A stretch of DNA of 64,000 bases from Fomes fomentarius (GCA_022606135.1 JABYQN010000016.1:248001-312000), one strand, 5' to 3'; positions 22,797 to 35,790 are shown, counted from the stretch's first letter. Numbers and translations: made by a program. The notes: generated by a model not told the origin, from the sequence alone.

Positions 22797-25291
22797 ATGT
22801 GGCTCCTGAAAACCAAGGACGCGAGACTCCGGTATTTCTTCTCGCCCGAACACGTCCGACGCGAGCACGGCAAATACGCAATTCTCTCCCACGTGTGGGG
22901 AGCGAACGAGCAGACGTTCCAGGACATCCAGTCCCTTGCTCACAAGTGCGCTCCTGGTCAGACCCCTCGCGATATCGCATCCGACAAGATCAGGAACGCC
23001 TGCAAGCTCGCCGAGAGGCGGAAATTCATATGGATCTGGATTGATACCTGCTGCATCGACAAATCGAGCAGTGCAGAGCTGTCCGAGGCGATCAACTCCA
23101 TGTTCCGCTACTACTCCCTTGCGGAAGAGTGTCTCGTGTATCTAGAGGATGTCTGCGGCGACCATATGCCTGAGGACGAGTTCAAGAAGAGCAGGTGGCA
23201 TACCCGAGGATGGACGCTGCAAGAGCTCATTGCCCCAGAGCACGTAACCTTTGTCTCTAAGCTCTGGACCGTCGTAGGTAACAAAAAGTACAAAGCTGAA
23301 CTAGTCGAAAAAGCCATAGGAGTACCAGTAGATGTCCTGATGGATCCGAAGAAGATGTGGAACTACAGCGTTGCCCAACGCATGTCCTGGGCGGCCGGAC
23401 GGGTCACTACACTCCAGGAAGATGAAGCGTACTGCCTGCTCGGAATCTTCGATATCAACATGCCGACGCTGTATGGCGAGGGCAGGAAGGCATTCCGGCG
23501 CCTGCAGGAAGAGATCATGAGACAGTCCCCGGACACGACCCTCTTCGCTTGGGGACCGCGATGCACATTGGACCACCTGGTTCACCTCCGAGCCGAAAGT
23601 CCTGATAGCTGCGAGGACCCCGACTACCATCTCTTTGCAACTTCGCCTTCATCCTTTCGTGGATGCTCTCGTATTCGTTTTGTCGATCCTACCAAGTGCT
23701 TGAGACAAGATTCCTATGCGGTTTGTGATGTTTGCTACACCGGGCGAGAATGATCATGACAGCTTTTAATTTACAGGAGCAACGTGATGGCTACATAACA
23801 TTTACTAGCACGCCCCACGGTGTCTCGACGGACATTCCAACAGTAACACATAAAGGAAAACTTCTAGGCCATCTGGGATGGGTTGAGGACAGGCGATTTC
23901 TGCTTCTACTTCTCCAACAGTTACCCTCCGACAAGGGCACTGAGCGTTATAGAGTTGATGGCCTACCTCTCGAAACGTTTGAAACTGTTTGGTTCCCACA
24001 TATTGTCTATGCACCCGCAGCCATGAACGACACCATGCAGCATCGGCAATTGGCTCAGTCAGAATGGAGGAAGGTCTACCTAGCACATGAACATGTGATC
24101 GCTACGATGAAGACTGAAGACACATCGGTTTTCCAAACAGTGTCCCCTGTCCCAGAGCATCAAGTTCCTTCTTTACATCACATCTGGCCCTTCCATTTCA
24201 ATTCTCGGCATCTACCACAGCATCCTGCTGCGCTCACCTTTGATCGCCGTTCATCTCGACTTCCGGATGTGGGTGTCACATGGACAGGCGATCCTCCAGT
24301 GATTCTCGCTTTCCATGTGCAATGCCCCCTCCGATGGACCGGATGTCCATTCACCTTGGTGTGTGTACCCGACAGTCATCAGTGGCAAGTCCCCCGCCGG
24401 TCGTTCACTGGGCGCATGTGGAATTTCGTTATTGGTCCCCGGACCGTCCGATCGAGCACGACTGCTTCAAGGATCACATATCGAGTTGGCCGGATCGCTC
24501 GCGGAAAATCGGTTGGAGGGGTCTCGACTCGAAAGCCTTCCAGGTGAATATATCATTTACGCCATTGAGATGCTATCCAGAGCACACCCTGGTGCTACGC
24601 CTTCGTGGAGCGTATGTGGACGGATTCACCAAAGACTGCGAAATTGTGGGCCGTGGGGGTCCGTCGTGAGTACAATGACCTTCGTCGCACAAAGTGAGCC
24701 TCGAACTTACTTTGTACAGCCCCGACAGATCTCGATCTTCGACACCTTCGTCGATATGCCCACCGCTTACAATGTCAAAGCATGCTTCTGCTGTCATAGA
24801 GGACCTCGATGAGGATGGTGAGATAGAGGAGATCGAGTATACAATCCCCCGAGCAGCCACGCGGTCCCCGCTCAGCCGAGCGCCGCCGTCGATGAGCCCA
24901 TCGCTTCTTCCTCAGCGAACATGCCCCAGACGGGATCATCCGCACAGGGGCTTGGGTGGGCAGAGTGGATGCAGCTGGGAACTAAGCCTCCCAAGTATGG
25001 ACATGCTGAGGTGGAGACCACCTTGGAGGGGTCCAATGAAGACTCGGAGACCGCAGAACAGAATCCTCAGTGGAAGCTCCCAAGGCTACCGTGGAGAAAC
25101 GCCCAGAAAAACCTTTTTGTAAGTACCTGCAAAATGCGCGCCGGATACAACCATTGACCCATAGTATCCACACAGCTTCTATTTCGGAGACTCAGGGAAC
25201 GAAGGAGATAGAGGAGACGGTTGTGACTGGAAGCAGCATGCGCACACTTGAGAAGCAGAAAGAGCACCCGCCAAGGAGCGCCATTCAGTAA
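22797..25291 (+). CDS. HET-domain protein 3, frameshifted in the C-terminal part
   Basis: Exon 1 (22797-23720) is intact and holds YAILSHVW (27-34), WIDTCCIDK (81-89), RGWTLQELIAP (137-147) and NMPTLYGEG. The intron uses the donor GTTTGT, as in copy 4, and exon 2 begins at 23777 (EQRDGYITF). Near 24330 the frame that matches copy 4 jumps: copy 3 has eight extra bases between the segments matching FEMTPWG and IHLGVC. The downstream frame then agrees well with copy 4 through HDCFKDHISSWPDRSRK to the donor at 24666. Exon 3 (24720-25118) again drifts between frames relative to copy 4, and exon 4 ends at 25291. Probably a gene whose HET domain is open but whose tail is decaying. A truncated protein with the HET domain alone is possible. 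Confidence 0.75.
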
Positions 25292-26836
25292 GTACATTCA
25301 TAAATATTGCGCAAAGGACTGTATGAAGCATGAATATCCCAGTCGAAGTACTCGCTCTCTAGTTCTTTGTTATCATCTCGGTCCTTTACATGTACCACTG
25401 CGGACGTTCAATCCCCTATCCACTATTGTTATCTTGCTTAACCCTTCTGTACGAATACCTCGTCTTCGAGATACTGTACTTGGTTGTCGAACTCGTGTTG
25501 TACATGACCACTATGATAATCATTCAATTGGAACTCATACATGCTCCTCCATTATCTATTGTGGGTCGTAAGCCAAAGATCTCGGTCGACAACACCATTA
25601 ATTTATTGTGCAACCAAGTTGAGGAACTCGAGAGACGGCCACCGCGCTGCCCCGACCCGCCGAATGCGAGTGTAGGATAAGCAGAGAAGAGAGGTGAGGT
25701 CGAAGCTCTCATTACTAAGGCGTACTCTACTGCGCGGGCGTGAAACAGAATGCGGGGATAGCATTCGTAAGTGCAGGGGGTCGAAGACTGCATGGCAGGC
25801 GAGCCCGACGTTCTCCGCTCACCGATATCAAGGGGCGAGTCTCCCTCAGTCGAAACGTCTGGCGTGTGGAACAGAAATCGCGGAAGACAGCCAGGGACTG
25901 TTGCGTGCCGGGTAGTGTATGAAGTCCGAAAGGAATATCCACTGTCTGAGGTACTTGAAACGACTCGATGGAGGACCGTCGGCGGATTTCGATAGGTCCT
26001 TCCTTCCTGTCTTCCGTCTCGCCAACCTCTGCGTACCAGCGAATGGAGATCGTGAAAGGGACGACCAGATCGCGAGTAATCGTGCGTGTACCACTCTGCA
26101 TGCCGTCCTTACTTGTCCCGACATCTAGGACGCGATAGGACGATGATGCGCTCCTCGCGGGCCCCCGACAAGTTGTGAGTAGGGTGATTGCGCTCTGCGC
26201 GGCACGTCAGTCCTTAGGCCTCACTAGCGAGACCCCGTTAGAACCGTGATGCGCCTAATACTGTAAGTCTGTAACAGGCCCAGACGTGAAGTCCACTATC
26301 TCGAGCGCTGGAAGTATCGGATTTCGGGTTTCGGGCTGCGCGGGACTTGATGCATGATGGGCAGTCGTGGCGTCGACGTCTCGAGAGAGCAGGCTCGCGC
26401 GAAGAGGTGACTCACCGGGCCCCGGAACTAGCCTTCACCTCCCTGTCCCAGTCGTGTAGTAGTTATTGTGTGGGGCAAAACATACCCTGAGCGACGTTGC
26501 GATCGAACGAGCAGCGGAGCCGTAACTGGATATGAGTATACACAAAGAGGACGGACGCTAGGGAGCTCTCGTACCGTAGTTGCCTAGCTGAGAGTAGGTT
26601 GCGGCAGAAGAAGAACCGGAAACCTAGTCGTGTAGTAGGCCGAGATTATGTAAACGGGCGGACTGACAACCGGAATAGACGTAGCTCATATGCCCGTCTG
26701 TGTTATGCGGACCAAGGGAGGGAGTAGATCCGGGTCAAGAGTATAGCGCGAACAGGGCGTCCAAGACGTACTCGTGGTCTCTCAGTACATACTTATCATA
26801 TGTAGTTAGTCACGATGTCTGACGCCTGCATGTATT
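25292..26836. other. Downstream part of block A, no gene seen
   Basis: Sequence related to 35791-37400 of block B. Neither copy has a consistent open frame, which argues against a hidden gene. Confidence 0.5.
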
Positions 26837-27445
26837 ACAGCTGGTTCCATTTTTGGTGGCCGAGCGCCCAACTGCACAGCACACTTTGCACACGAAAAAT
26901 TCGAAAATTATGAAGGAGGTCAGTTCACGTTGGCACCTTGATTGGCCGGCAAAACTCATTTTGAGGCATGAATGAGCATATTGAGCAATTTCTATGCCTC
27001 ACGAGGTACAGAAATCCACTTTTCGGCCTGCCTCAGTAACCACGTCATCGGGCGCCAAACGTCCGCAAGTTTGAACAAGGCATTAGAACCCCGGAATTGC
27101 TCATAGGCTACATAGTATCGCACATAGATGGTAGGGAGTGTGTATATATTATTTTAGGAAGCTCTAGGGCAAAGAGAAGAAGTTTTCATGGCCGGATCCT
27201 CGTCAGAAATCCGGGATTGTCCCTAGATGATCTGACTTCTGTAACTTACAAACCCGAGTATCTATGGAGATTCCGAAGGTGTAGGTGTGTTTTCGAAGCT
27301 TGTAGTAGTATGTATCACCAGTCTCAGAGCAAGGGATGCAGCGGCAAGGGTACACTCGATTTGTTTGTAATTTCTGACTTTTTCGTGTCAAAAGTGTGCG
27401 CGCGTCAGTCGCAGTTGTGCGGCCACCAATTTCGGAAACAGCTGT
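26837..27445. mobile_element. AT-rich TIR element (MITE), 0.6 kb
   Basis: The left end ACAGCTGGTTCC at 26837 is mirrored by GGAAACAGCTGT ending at 27445. The imperfect inverted match extends about 65 bases inward, through TTGGTGGCCG, CAACTGC, GCACACTTT and ACACGAAAAA. The interior is visibly richer in A+T than the surroundings and encodes nothing recognisable. The flanks CATGTATT and AGTGTACT agree at five of eight positions. The CAG..CTG ends suggest a hAT-type origin, but this is a weak inference. Confidence 0.65.
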
Positions 27446-28159
27446 AGTGTACTGGATTGACCACAACCACCTTCCCCCGGTCAGCCCGACCGCTAAAGCG
27501 CCGAACGAGTCCTTGCTCTTGTTCAAAGTGCTGTGGGTGTCGCGTTGAATGTCTCACTTCTATCGATATCAACCGCACGACAGCTTCGACGTGTCATGAA
27601 ACTACGCTACTGACTCGTTGTCACGAGTAGCATACGACCAGCAAGTATCATCGAGGACTGGCGAGACATCTTCTGTGCTCATTGCTCAGTTCTTATCATA
27701 AAAGCGACAGTTAAACCTCACGGCATGCTGAAGCTTCTGCACACCACACTCGGTTTCTCGGACAGACGTCATCTGTCCTGCCCCGCACCTGTACCCCATG
27801 CCGCCCTTGCAATCCAGACTGGCTACCTCACTGGCAGCCGCAGACCATCCGCCTCTGCCAGTACGCCCCCACCGCTGTCACTACTAGCCGTGTTCAAAAC
27901 CGGACGGTCCACGGATGACGCACCCAGGCGCGACAGGGATGGGTTTGTACAGGTACGAGAGCGGGTGTACTGTATGCGTGTATGCGAGCGGCCACAACGC
28001 GCGGAAGTCCAGAGAAGCAATGGACTCCGACACAAGAGCTGATCTCGGCGGTGGGTATGGGCCAACGCTAGAGCAGCATTCTTGACTTTTGAGGATTCGG
28101 ATTCGGATAGCCAGATCTTACGACGTACAAGTCCTTCTCCATAGGGGCCATGCACTTTG
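27446..28159. other. Intergenic, no gene seen
   Basis: Upstream region of the phosphatase gene. The open frames here are not supported by introns or domains. Confidence 0.45.
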
Positions 28160-28168
28160 CATATAAAC
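28160..28168 (+). promoter_or_regulatory. TATA box of the phosphatase gene
   Basis: CATATAAAC lies 86 to 94 bases before the ATG at 28254. Confidence 0.6.
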
Positions 28169-28253
28169 CCGCATCTTCAACTTCGAGGACTTTACCTATC
28201 CTACCCACTCCAGCTCACCAGCTCACACACGCAATCCCAAGCTCTCATCAGCC

Positions 28254-28927
28254 ATGATCACCTTCGCCAACGTCTCGTCCGAGGCCATGGAGGCCATGTG
28301 CACCCCCATGCATCCGATCATCCTTGCCTCGCCCCAGCAGCACAGAGGCGCGCTCTACCTCGGCTCCTTCGCTGCCATCCTCGATCCTCAGCTCCTCACC
28401 TCGCATGACATCGAGGCCGTCGTTCAAGTCCTCGAGTCTCCCTACCTGCCCTCAGTCGAGGCTCACGCCGCCCAGGGCAACAAGCTCGACTGCTGCCGCA
28501 TCGATATTCACGACAGCACCAACACCGACCTCCGCCCTCACCTGGAGTCCACCGTGCGCTGGATAGACGACAAGCTCAGGCAGGGCATCAACGTACTCGT
28601 TCATTGCCAGCAGGTGTGTTTCGTCTTCGCTCATCATCTCCTTCCGCACGCCGTGTCTCACTAAAACGATTCCAGGGTATCTCGCGCTCTGCGTCGGTCG
28701 TGATCGCATATCTCATCCACACCCACAAGATGAGCTACGACCATGCGTTCGACTTCGTCAAGGGCAAGCGCGCCTGCATCAAGCCGAACTCGGGGTTCGT
28801 ACGGTGCCTGCAAGACTGGGAGAAGCAGTGGCAGCTTGCACCGCAGCCTCGCCCGAAGCTTCGTCGCGCTTCCATCACCACGGCCTTTCCACTGGGAGGG
28901 GTTTTGGCTCAGCCATGCTTGGCTTAG
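28254..28927 (+). CDS. Dual-specificity protein phosphatase
   Basis: Two exons, 28254-28613 and 28676-28927, with a phase-0 intron of 62 bases, encode 203 residues. The catalytic loop is split by the intron: HCQQ at 117-120 and GISRSAS after it give the family signature HCxxGxxRS, with Cys118 as nucleophile and Arg124 for phosphate binding. Asp87 in IDIHDSTNTDL is the likely general acid, and LYLGSFAA (35-42) is the usual early motif. The C-terminal FxxxKxxRxxIKPNSGF-like segment (FVKGKRACIKPNSGF) is also typical. It removes phosphate from Ser/Thr and Tyr of target proteins, probably kinases. The substrate is unknown. The gene is intact and lies just before block B, and its 3' end is duplicated at 20546. 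Confidence 0.92.
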
Positions 28928-29429
28928 GGTTCGCCGCTGGCTCGGTACATGTATTGAAATTTGTATATCAATTATACTCGTAGCTTGACATATGCAACTG
29001 GTTCTTTCGTGAGCACAGCTGGTTTTTCGTCGCATACTCCCTCGAAGGCCGTACGCTTAGAGCGCGAGCGATCGCAGGGACGCGGGCCATCCTCCATATC
29101 ATCCCCGCTCGCCCCGACGCATTAGCGAAGGAACGATGACGATGATAATGAGTCCTTAGTGCGCAGATCCGGGCGGATTGGGGGTGGGGAGTGGGACGTT
29201 CATGAAGCCGTAGAGAACGAGGGCTCCAAGACGTACTGGTGATTCTGCTGCCGTCTGGGCCCCCAAAGTGCCAATGGCTCCACAACGGGAGCGCTAGTTT
29301 GCCGTTCTCCATACGAGCGAGACGTTGTCCTAACGCGGCAAGGGTGTGGGTCCGTGAATGGCCGAAGGCATCCGAGACGTTCGCGGAGAGGTTGAACCGC
29401 AGTACACAGAAAGCTGGCAGCGACCCAGG
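28928..29429. other. Intergenic, no gene seen
   Basis: 3' flank of the phosphatase gene and the junction into block B. A run near 29225 (CCAAGACGTACT) also occurs near 26760, perhaps marking the edge of duplicated DNA. Confidence 0.4.
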
Positions 29430-32400
29430 GACTGCAATCGTCGTGTGTCAAGCACAGTCATTGTAGAGCGGTTTACCCATCGGTCCGAGTGTTCCCGCTC
29501 CTTGGTGCCATTCGTCTGGTGCGCGACACCACAGCGGTGTGACATGAAATCATGATAGGAGTGTCTGCGACGAGTTCAATCAGCATCTGAGACGACGATG
29601 TTCGTAGATGACAACATCAGCGGAGCTTCAGGACCATATGCCTTGTGATATGAGATGTACTAGAGCAGTGGTAGGTCATGGCCCGGAAGTTACGTTGATC
29701 GTGTCGAATGTTCGCAGAGCTCGGCTTGTGAACGCGACAGGTATAGACTAGTACTCACATGTGTTCGTGTCGTTTAAAAAAACCAGTAGTGTTGCTTAAA
29801 GGCTTTACTCCCAATTGTCCCGTCCTGATACTTGTAATGATAGTAGACGTTGACGGGTCTCACAGGTGATGGGGCTTTGTTGGATGAAAACAATGTCAAG
29901 TCCACCCATGGGAGACGAGGGCTGATGACTCACACAAAAAACACAGGACTACGGCTCGAGAGACCAAGGAACTTTCCGGCTGCCTGAGGGTCGAAAGCTG
30001 TGGGCGAGAGAAGCTTTTGAAGGGTCGCTGTGAGACATACCGGTGAGTTGACTTGCATGCTGAGCCATTGATGGAATAGATCTAGATCTGAGTCGAGTGA
30101 AAGCCAGAATCAAGGAGAGAGAGAGTGGTCCGACTAGCGCGCACCAGGCAACTGCGCCATTGATTCATCTCCGACCATACTTGTATCTTCCTTGTCAATG
30201 TCTCACCTGCATGGCTTGACTTAGTCCCATGCAACTCGTATCACACACAGGCCCTCAGGTCGAGGGGGTCGTTGACGTCTCAGGCGAGTACTGACCTACC
30301 GACCTGTACTTATGTGCCTACAGCTAACGTCTCGCCGGACCGACACATCTATTACCAGCGGAGAAGGGCACTTGTCGCCCAGTGCTCACAGTCATCTCTA
30401 GACTCTCGCTCTCAAGCGCAATCGCCCACATGCATCGCACTCGAACTCGAACATTGCCTACACTGTCACACACAGGCTGTTGCCGAGGCCCGACGGCAGG
30501 AGTTTGTGATTAATTCCGGTCCTCTGTGGAAACGCATTCTGTCGGTAAGTCTCCGTATCTCTCCCTGCTTTCCATCCCCCAGTACCCATGCCCTATATGC
30601 CGTCGACTATACCTTGGTGTACTGATCGAAACGCACTATCTCTGTCGACAGTGGCCGGGTTGCTGTCCATCCGCAGTGCTACGACCGCTCTCGCTCTCCT
30701 CGTGTTCCGCCTTCACCCGCAAACCATGGTCCTCACCGCGCTTCTGACTCATGCGTTTACGGTCAACATCGGAACATATCCGCATCAAGTCAGAAGTGAG
30801 CCCCTCTCTCCTTTTTTCTCCTTGTCTCTCGTAATAGTCCTTCCTTCACATTTTCGACCTGGGTTCCGGGGACCGTTCCGGCGACTGTAGCGTGTCGGGT
30901 CACGCACAAGGCGTATAATGCATTGGAGTCGCAGAAATGCATCCCACAACTCCCAATTCCATTCCGTTTTCTGCAGGAACCACAGTGAGAGGCAGTCACG
31001 GTGCACATAGATCTGACTCTCGAGCAGTGTCCCTGTACAGATTTTTGTCGTTTTCACGGTATTTTTGAGGATGTTTGCGGCGCTCCCTGCACAGAACGGC
31101 TGCAAAGTTGATACCGGGTCGAAGATCAATGGACTATGAGTATCACCAACCGCCATGATCTGGCGTTGGTTGTCCCACACGCTCGATTCGGGTGTCCTCT
31201 TCTCGGATGGTGTCTGGAGACCCGCACTCAGAGCTCTTTGATCAGTGCTGTGGGACCTGTGCCACCTCGGACGGTCCGGGACAGTGTTGCGCGTGTGGAA
31301 CCGTTCATACTGCCATGAAGCGGTCGTCGCGAGCAGCTTGAACTGTATCGTGCACGCACATTCCCTGTAACTCACAACCCGAGGGAATGGGGAGCGGGCT
31401 TATCGATGCAATCCGCAGTGATGTGCGCGGGCTGTACAGGGGCCCTAGGAGGACTAGAGTATCACCGGAACGTATCACCGACTATTCCATGCCACAGTGT
31501 ATTCCGATGGTCAGCACGAGCACGAGCCTGGTTGTGCTTTCTCGTCGCCAGACGTTTGACTACTTGGGTCCCATCCATACTAGATAGAGTGGCTCTGGAC
31601 AGCGTATGTGACAGCGCAGCGCGCAGTCCTCGATGCCTGTCGGTTGTTTGACATACTCTCCCTGAATTGACGCTTCTAGACACGCAGGTCGAAGTACTGC
31701 GCAATCTTGTCATTCCTTGTATTTGCCTTGCACCTCATGGCGTGCGCACCCCGTTCATTCCTCTGGAAGCCTTCTCGGCCATGGAGATAATGACCGCTGC
31801 GCAAGGAGCCTTATTGTACTGTGGCCTCGTGGCCTGGGTCTTAGTTGGGTGTCTAGTACATGCATGCACAAGGTCGGACAAATACCCATCATCGGTCGCT
31901 CTTGTTCGCCGATTGGTCAGACACCGGTGCAGGATGAGAGTGAGAGTGGGGAGTTGCTCCTGCACAGATGATCCTAGGAGCGGTTACAGCGTCGTGCACA
32001 GGCGTGCACCGAGTTTCGTCTCAAAGAAGCCCCGGACACGCTCATACTTCCCCTGATAGTTGACAGGCAAAACCTTGCACGTACTATCATTGCAGGTCGC
32101 ATACGGCACACCTATCGCCGCGCATACAGTGCGGTGCCCAAGCCGGCGGTGCATACGCTGCTTTGTGGCATTGGACCTCCCTCCATCTCTACGCACTGCA
32201 AGTAGGACCGCCTCAACTTCGGTGCCAGGAGCCACACGAATTGGTGAAAGGACTGCTCTGGGTGGAACTGCACTGGTCGCCCCTGCCGAGAAGCGTCCGG
32301 CTGTGCTGCTAATCATGAGCTTATAGCACAGCGCTGTCGGGTGTCTGGCTTCCAAGTTCCGTCCGACTACCACCCGCTTCATCATCTAGTTTGCGGGATG

Positions 32401-32908
32401 GTTACTAGCAGTTCTTCGTATTCGATATCCACGTATCTGTTCCTTCTAGATCTCTTAGCAAATATGTGATGTTACTACCCAAGCACATTGATTTGATTTC
32501 TCGTATCTGCACTTGAGCTGAAGCCTAGCGCGCATCCGATACCGCGGCGTCTGGACATGGTTGGCACGAACGTGCGTGGTCAGTTGTCAGCAAGCACTGC
32601 ATACCACACCGCGATAGATGCATCAGACAGCTTCTTTGGGCAGAGTCATTACGTTGTATGTGGATTGGACAATGAGTGCGGCGAATCGCGCGCTTGCCTC
32701 CCTGTGCCGGAGCTCGAGCACTGACTCATGCCATGGGTCCAGAAGTTCAATTTTTGTGGCGATGAACGAGATGCGTGGCCGTGAATTGTCCACCGGTGGG
32801 TATCGGATGTGGTTGCTGAGACTTCGACTTAGAACCCAAGGGCTTCTTCAAGTCCAAGGCACTTCCCAGTGTGGCAACTCAACGGTGCCGTGATGGGAGG
32901 CACGCGCT

Positions 32909-32916
32909 ATTATATG
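32909..32916 (+). promoter_or_regulatory. TATA box of HET gene 4
   Basis: ATTATATG is followed by AGAACCGGGACGGCCGTCCA, matching the leader of HET gene 3. A conserved GTGAG..ACAG pair downstream suggests a 5' untranslated intron before the ATG at 33207. Confidence 0.5.
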
Positions 32917-33206
32917 TAGTACATAGAACCGGGACGGCCGTCCACCTAGCTCCCACCACTCTCACTCTGCTGTCTCGTCCCCCACGGTGAGGTTGTCTCT
33001 CGACCTCTACGTATGCACAATCCTTCTCTCAGACATTACTCATACAGGGTTATTCACCTCATCTACCGTTCATCCATTCGACTCCCTGTGTATCCGATCC
33101 TCTTGTACTCACCGTCCCCACTCGAGGTGAGTTCATATTCTCACATTTTTGCCATTGACGCAAGTATGCCTCACCGTGTCGGACATGACAGTGCTCACTG
33201 CTCCCC

Positions 33207-35790
33207 ATGTGGCTTCTGCGATCCACGGACGCGACACTCAAGGAATTTGTCTCGCCCGAGGACGTCTTCGACTGCGAACCGCCCCCAGGCTGGAGCCGCG
33301 GATACGCGATTCTCTCGCACGTTTGGGGTGAGAACGAGCAGACATTCCAGGAAATCCGGGCACTTCCTTCCAAGTGCGCTCCTGGCCAGACCCCTCGCGA
33401 CATCGCATCCGAGAAGATCAGGAAGGCCTGCGAGCTCGCGGAGGAAAGGTTCGTCGAATGGATCTGGATCGATACCTGCTGCATCAACAAGTCGAGCAGC
33501 GCAGAGCTTTCAGAGGCGATCAACTCTATGTTCCGCTACTACTCGCTTGCGAAAGAGTGTTTCGCATATCTGGAGGACGTCTCGAGCGATGACGGCTCCA
33601 TGCCCGAGGACGAGTTCAAGAATAGCAAGTGGCTTACCCGAGGGTGGACGTTGCAAGAGCTCATTGCCCCAGATGATCTTACCTTCATCTCGAAGTCCTG
33701 GACCGACATAGGCAACAAGAATTCCCACGCTGAACTACTCCAAGATGCCACGGGCATACCAGCGGATGTCCTAAAGGATTCGAGGCAGATGAAGAAGTAC
33801 AGCATTGCCCAACGCATGTCGTGGGCAGCCAAACGGCGCACTACAAGAGAGGAAGACGAGGCCTACTGCCTGCTCGGAATATTTGATATCAACATGCCGA
33901 CGCTGTATGGCGAGGGCACAAAGGCGTTCCGGCGCCTTCAAGAGGAGATCATGAGACAACATCCGGACACGACACTCTTCGCTTGGGGACAGCATTGCAC
34001 ATGGGACGAACTGGTTCATCTCCGACCCGAAGATCCCGCTAGCTGCCAGCACGTTGATTATCATATCTTTGCAACCTCTCCGTCGTTCTTTTATAGATGC
34101 TCTAAAATACGCTATGTAGATCCTATGAAGTGGTCAAAACAAAGTTCCAATACCGTTTGTGACGATCATTTGATCTGTAGTGTGGAGAACGCTTACGATG
34201 TACTACATTTCACAGGAGCAACATGACGGCTGCATAACATTTACGAGCACGCCCCACGGTGTGTCGACGGAACTTCCGTTGATAAAACATGAAGGGCAAC
34301 TTCTAGGCCATCTGGGATGGGTCGAGGATGGAAGACTTCTGTTTCTACTTCTTCAACCGTTACGCTCCGACAACATTCTCCTCGAGGACAAGCTTCACAT
34401 GGTCGGTGTGCCTCTCGTAGGTGCCGGAAAATTCCAGTTGCCACATGTTGTCTATGCACCCACCCCCTTACAAGACAGCCTCATTATGCAGGAACCAGAA
34501 GTGGTGAAATGGAAGAAGGTCTACCTGGCGTATGACGTTGTGGCGCCTACTACGAATGATGAAGACACATCAATATTCAACCCTGTCGTAGAGCGGCCCC
34601 CATTGGATCAGCTCTACTTACCTTTCCACGTTGATCCTCGACATCTCGCACGGTTGGCGCAGGATCGTGGCGTGCCCAAGTTCGATCGCATATGGTCTAA
34701 CTTACCAGACGCTCATGCCGCACGGACCGGTGATCCAACAAACCTCGTTTTTGAAATGACACCATGGGGCTGGATGCGTATTCACCTTGGTGTGTGTACC
34801 CAAACCCGGCTCTGCGCAAACCCCCAGCAGGTCGTACACTGGGCATTTGTGGATTGGCACCTTGAAGATGAAGATGAAGGTTATATCTTTGAGCAGATTA
34901 ATGAGCACGACTGCTCTAATGATCACATATCGAATTGGCCGGATTTCTCGCGGAAATTCGGTTTGAGGGATGTCGGCTCCAACGACTTACAGGTGACTCT
35001 ATCATTCACGCCATTCCAATGGTATCCGGAGCGCACCCTGGTACTACGCCTTGATTTCAAGCACGTGGACGCATTGCCAAATGACTGTAAGATTGTGTGT
35101 CCTCAGACGTCCTTGTGAGTAATGACTGTCGTCGCGCAAAGCGAGCCTCAAACTTACTACTATGTATGTACAGCTCCGACGGATCTCGATCGTCGACTCG
35201 GACACCTTTGTCGATGTCCTCGCCGCTTACACTGGCAGGGCATGCTTCGTCTGTCATAGAAGACTTCTATGATGGTCCAATACAATGGTCGGAGTATCTG
35301 GGAGGATACCCAAACAGCGACGGAGACCCCGCTCAGTCGAGCGCCCCCGTCGACGAGCCCGTTGCTTCCTCCTCAGTCGACGCGCCTCATACCGAATCAT
35401 ACCCGCAAGGCTCTCGGTGGGTAGAAGGGATGCAGCCGGGCGAGACGAGTCACAAGCGTGGATATGCTGAGATGAAGGGCACCTTCGAGGGCATCAACGA
35501 ATACTCGGAGGTCGAAGAAGAGACTCCTCGCTGGCAGTGGAAGCGGCCAAAGGCCATCGTGGAGACAGCGCCCCCAGAAGATACCATTGCGTAAGTACCT
35601 GATATAATGCATGTCGGATACAACCATTGATCCTAGAGTACCTACTAGACAACACAGTTTGAGCGTCGGAGGGGAGACGGACGAAAGAGAGGCGTTTGTG
35701 ATCAATTGGAAGGCATTTGGAAGCAGCGAGATACACCCACGAGAAAGTGACGTCGAGTGCGTACATCATTGCACGATGGACTGCATGTAG
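33207..35790 (+). CDS. HET-domain protein 4
   Basis: Four exons, 33207-34154, 34216-35114, 35174-35590 and 35658-35790, encode 798 residues. HET motifs are YAILSHVW (33-40), WIDTCCINK (87-95, Asn where the others have Asp), RGWTLQELIAP (145-155) and NMPTLYGEG. Exon 2 starts EQHDGCITF and contains IHLGVC, PQQVVHWAF, DHISNWPDFSRK and the FTPFQWYPERTLVL strand. Exons 3 and 4 add an acidic, Ser-rich tail that copies 1 and 2 lack. The first donor is GTTTGT, the others are GTGAGT and GTAAGT, and every junction keeps frame. This is the intact member of the duplicated pair. Role inferred from family: recognition of non-self after hyphal fusion. Exon 4 is supported only by frame and by a similar stretch in copy 3. 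Confidence 0.88.

Larger units (their letters stand above)
17830..26700 (+). repeat. Segmental duplication block A
   Basis: Collinear matches to block B run in order: 17840-18050 with 29430-29650, 18460-18620 with 30260-30680, 19300-19460 with 31050-31220, 19790-20330 with 31780-32400, 22140-22720 with 32565-33130, HET gene 3 with HET gene 4, and about 26600-26700 with 37300-37400. Block A has an extra stretch (about 20.5-22.1 kb) holding a phosphatase tail and an inverted HET fragment. The non-genic part is well diverged, so the duplication is not recent. The sequence at 18.6-20.3 kb may hide a decayed gene, but I could not read one. Confidence 0.75.
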
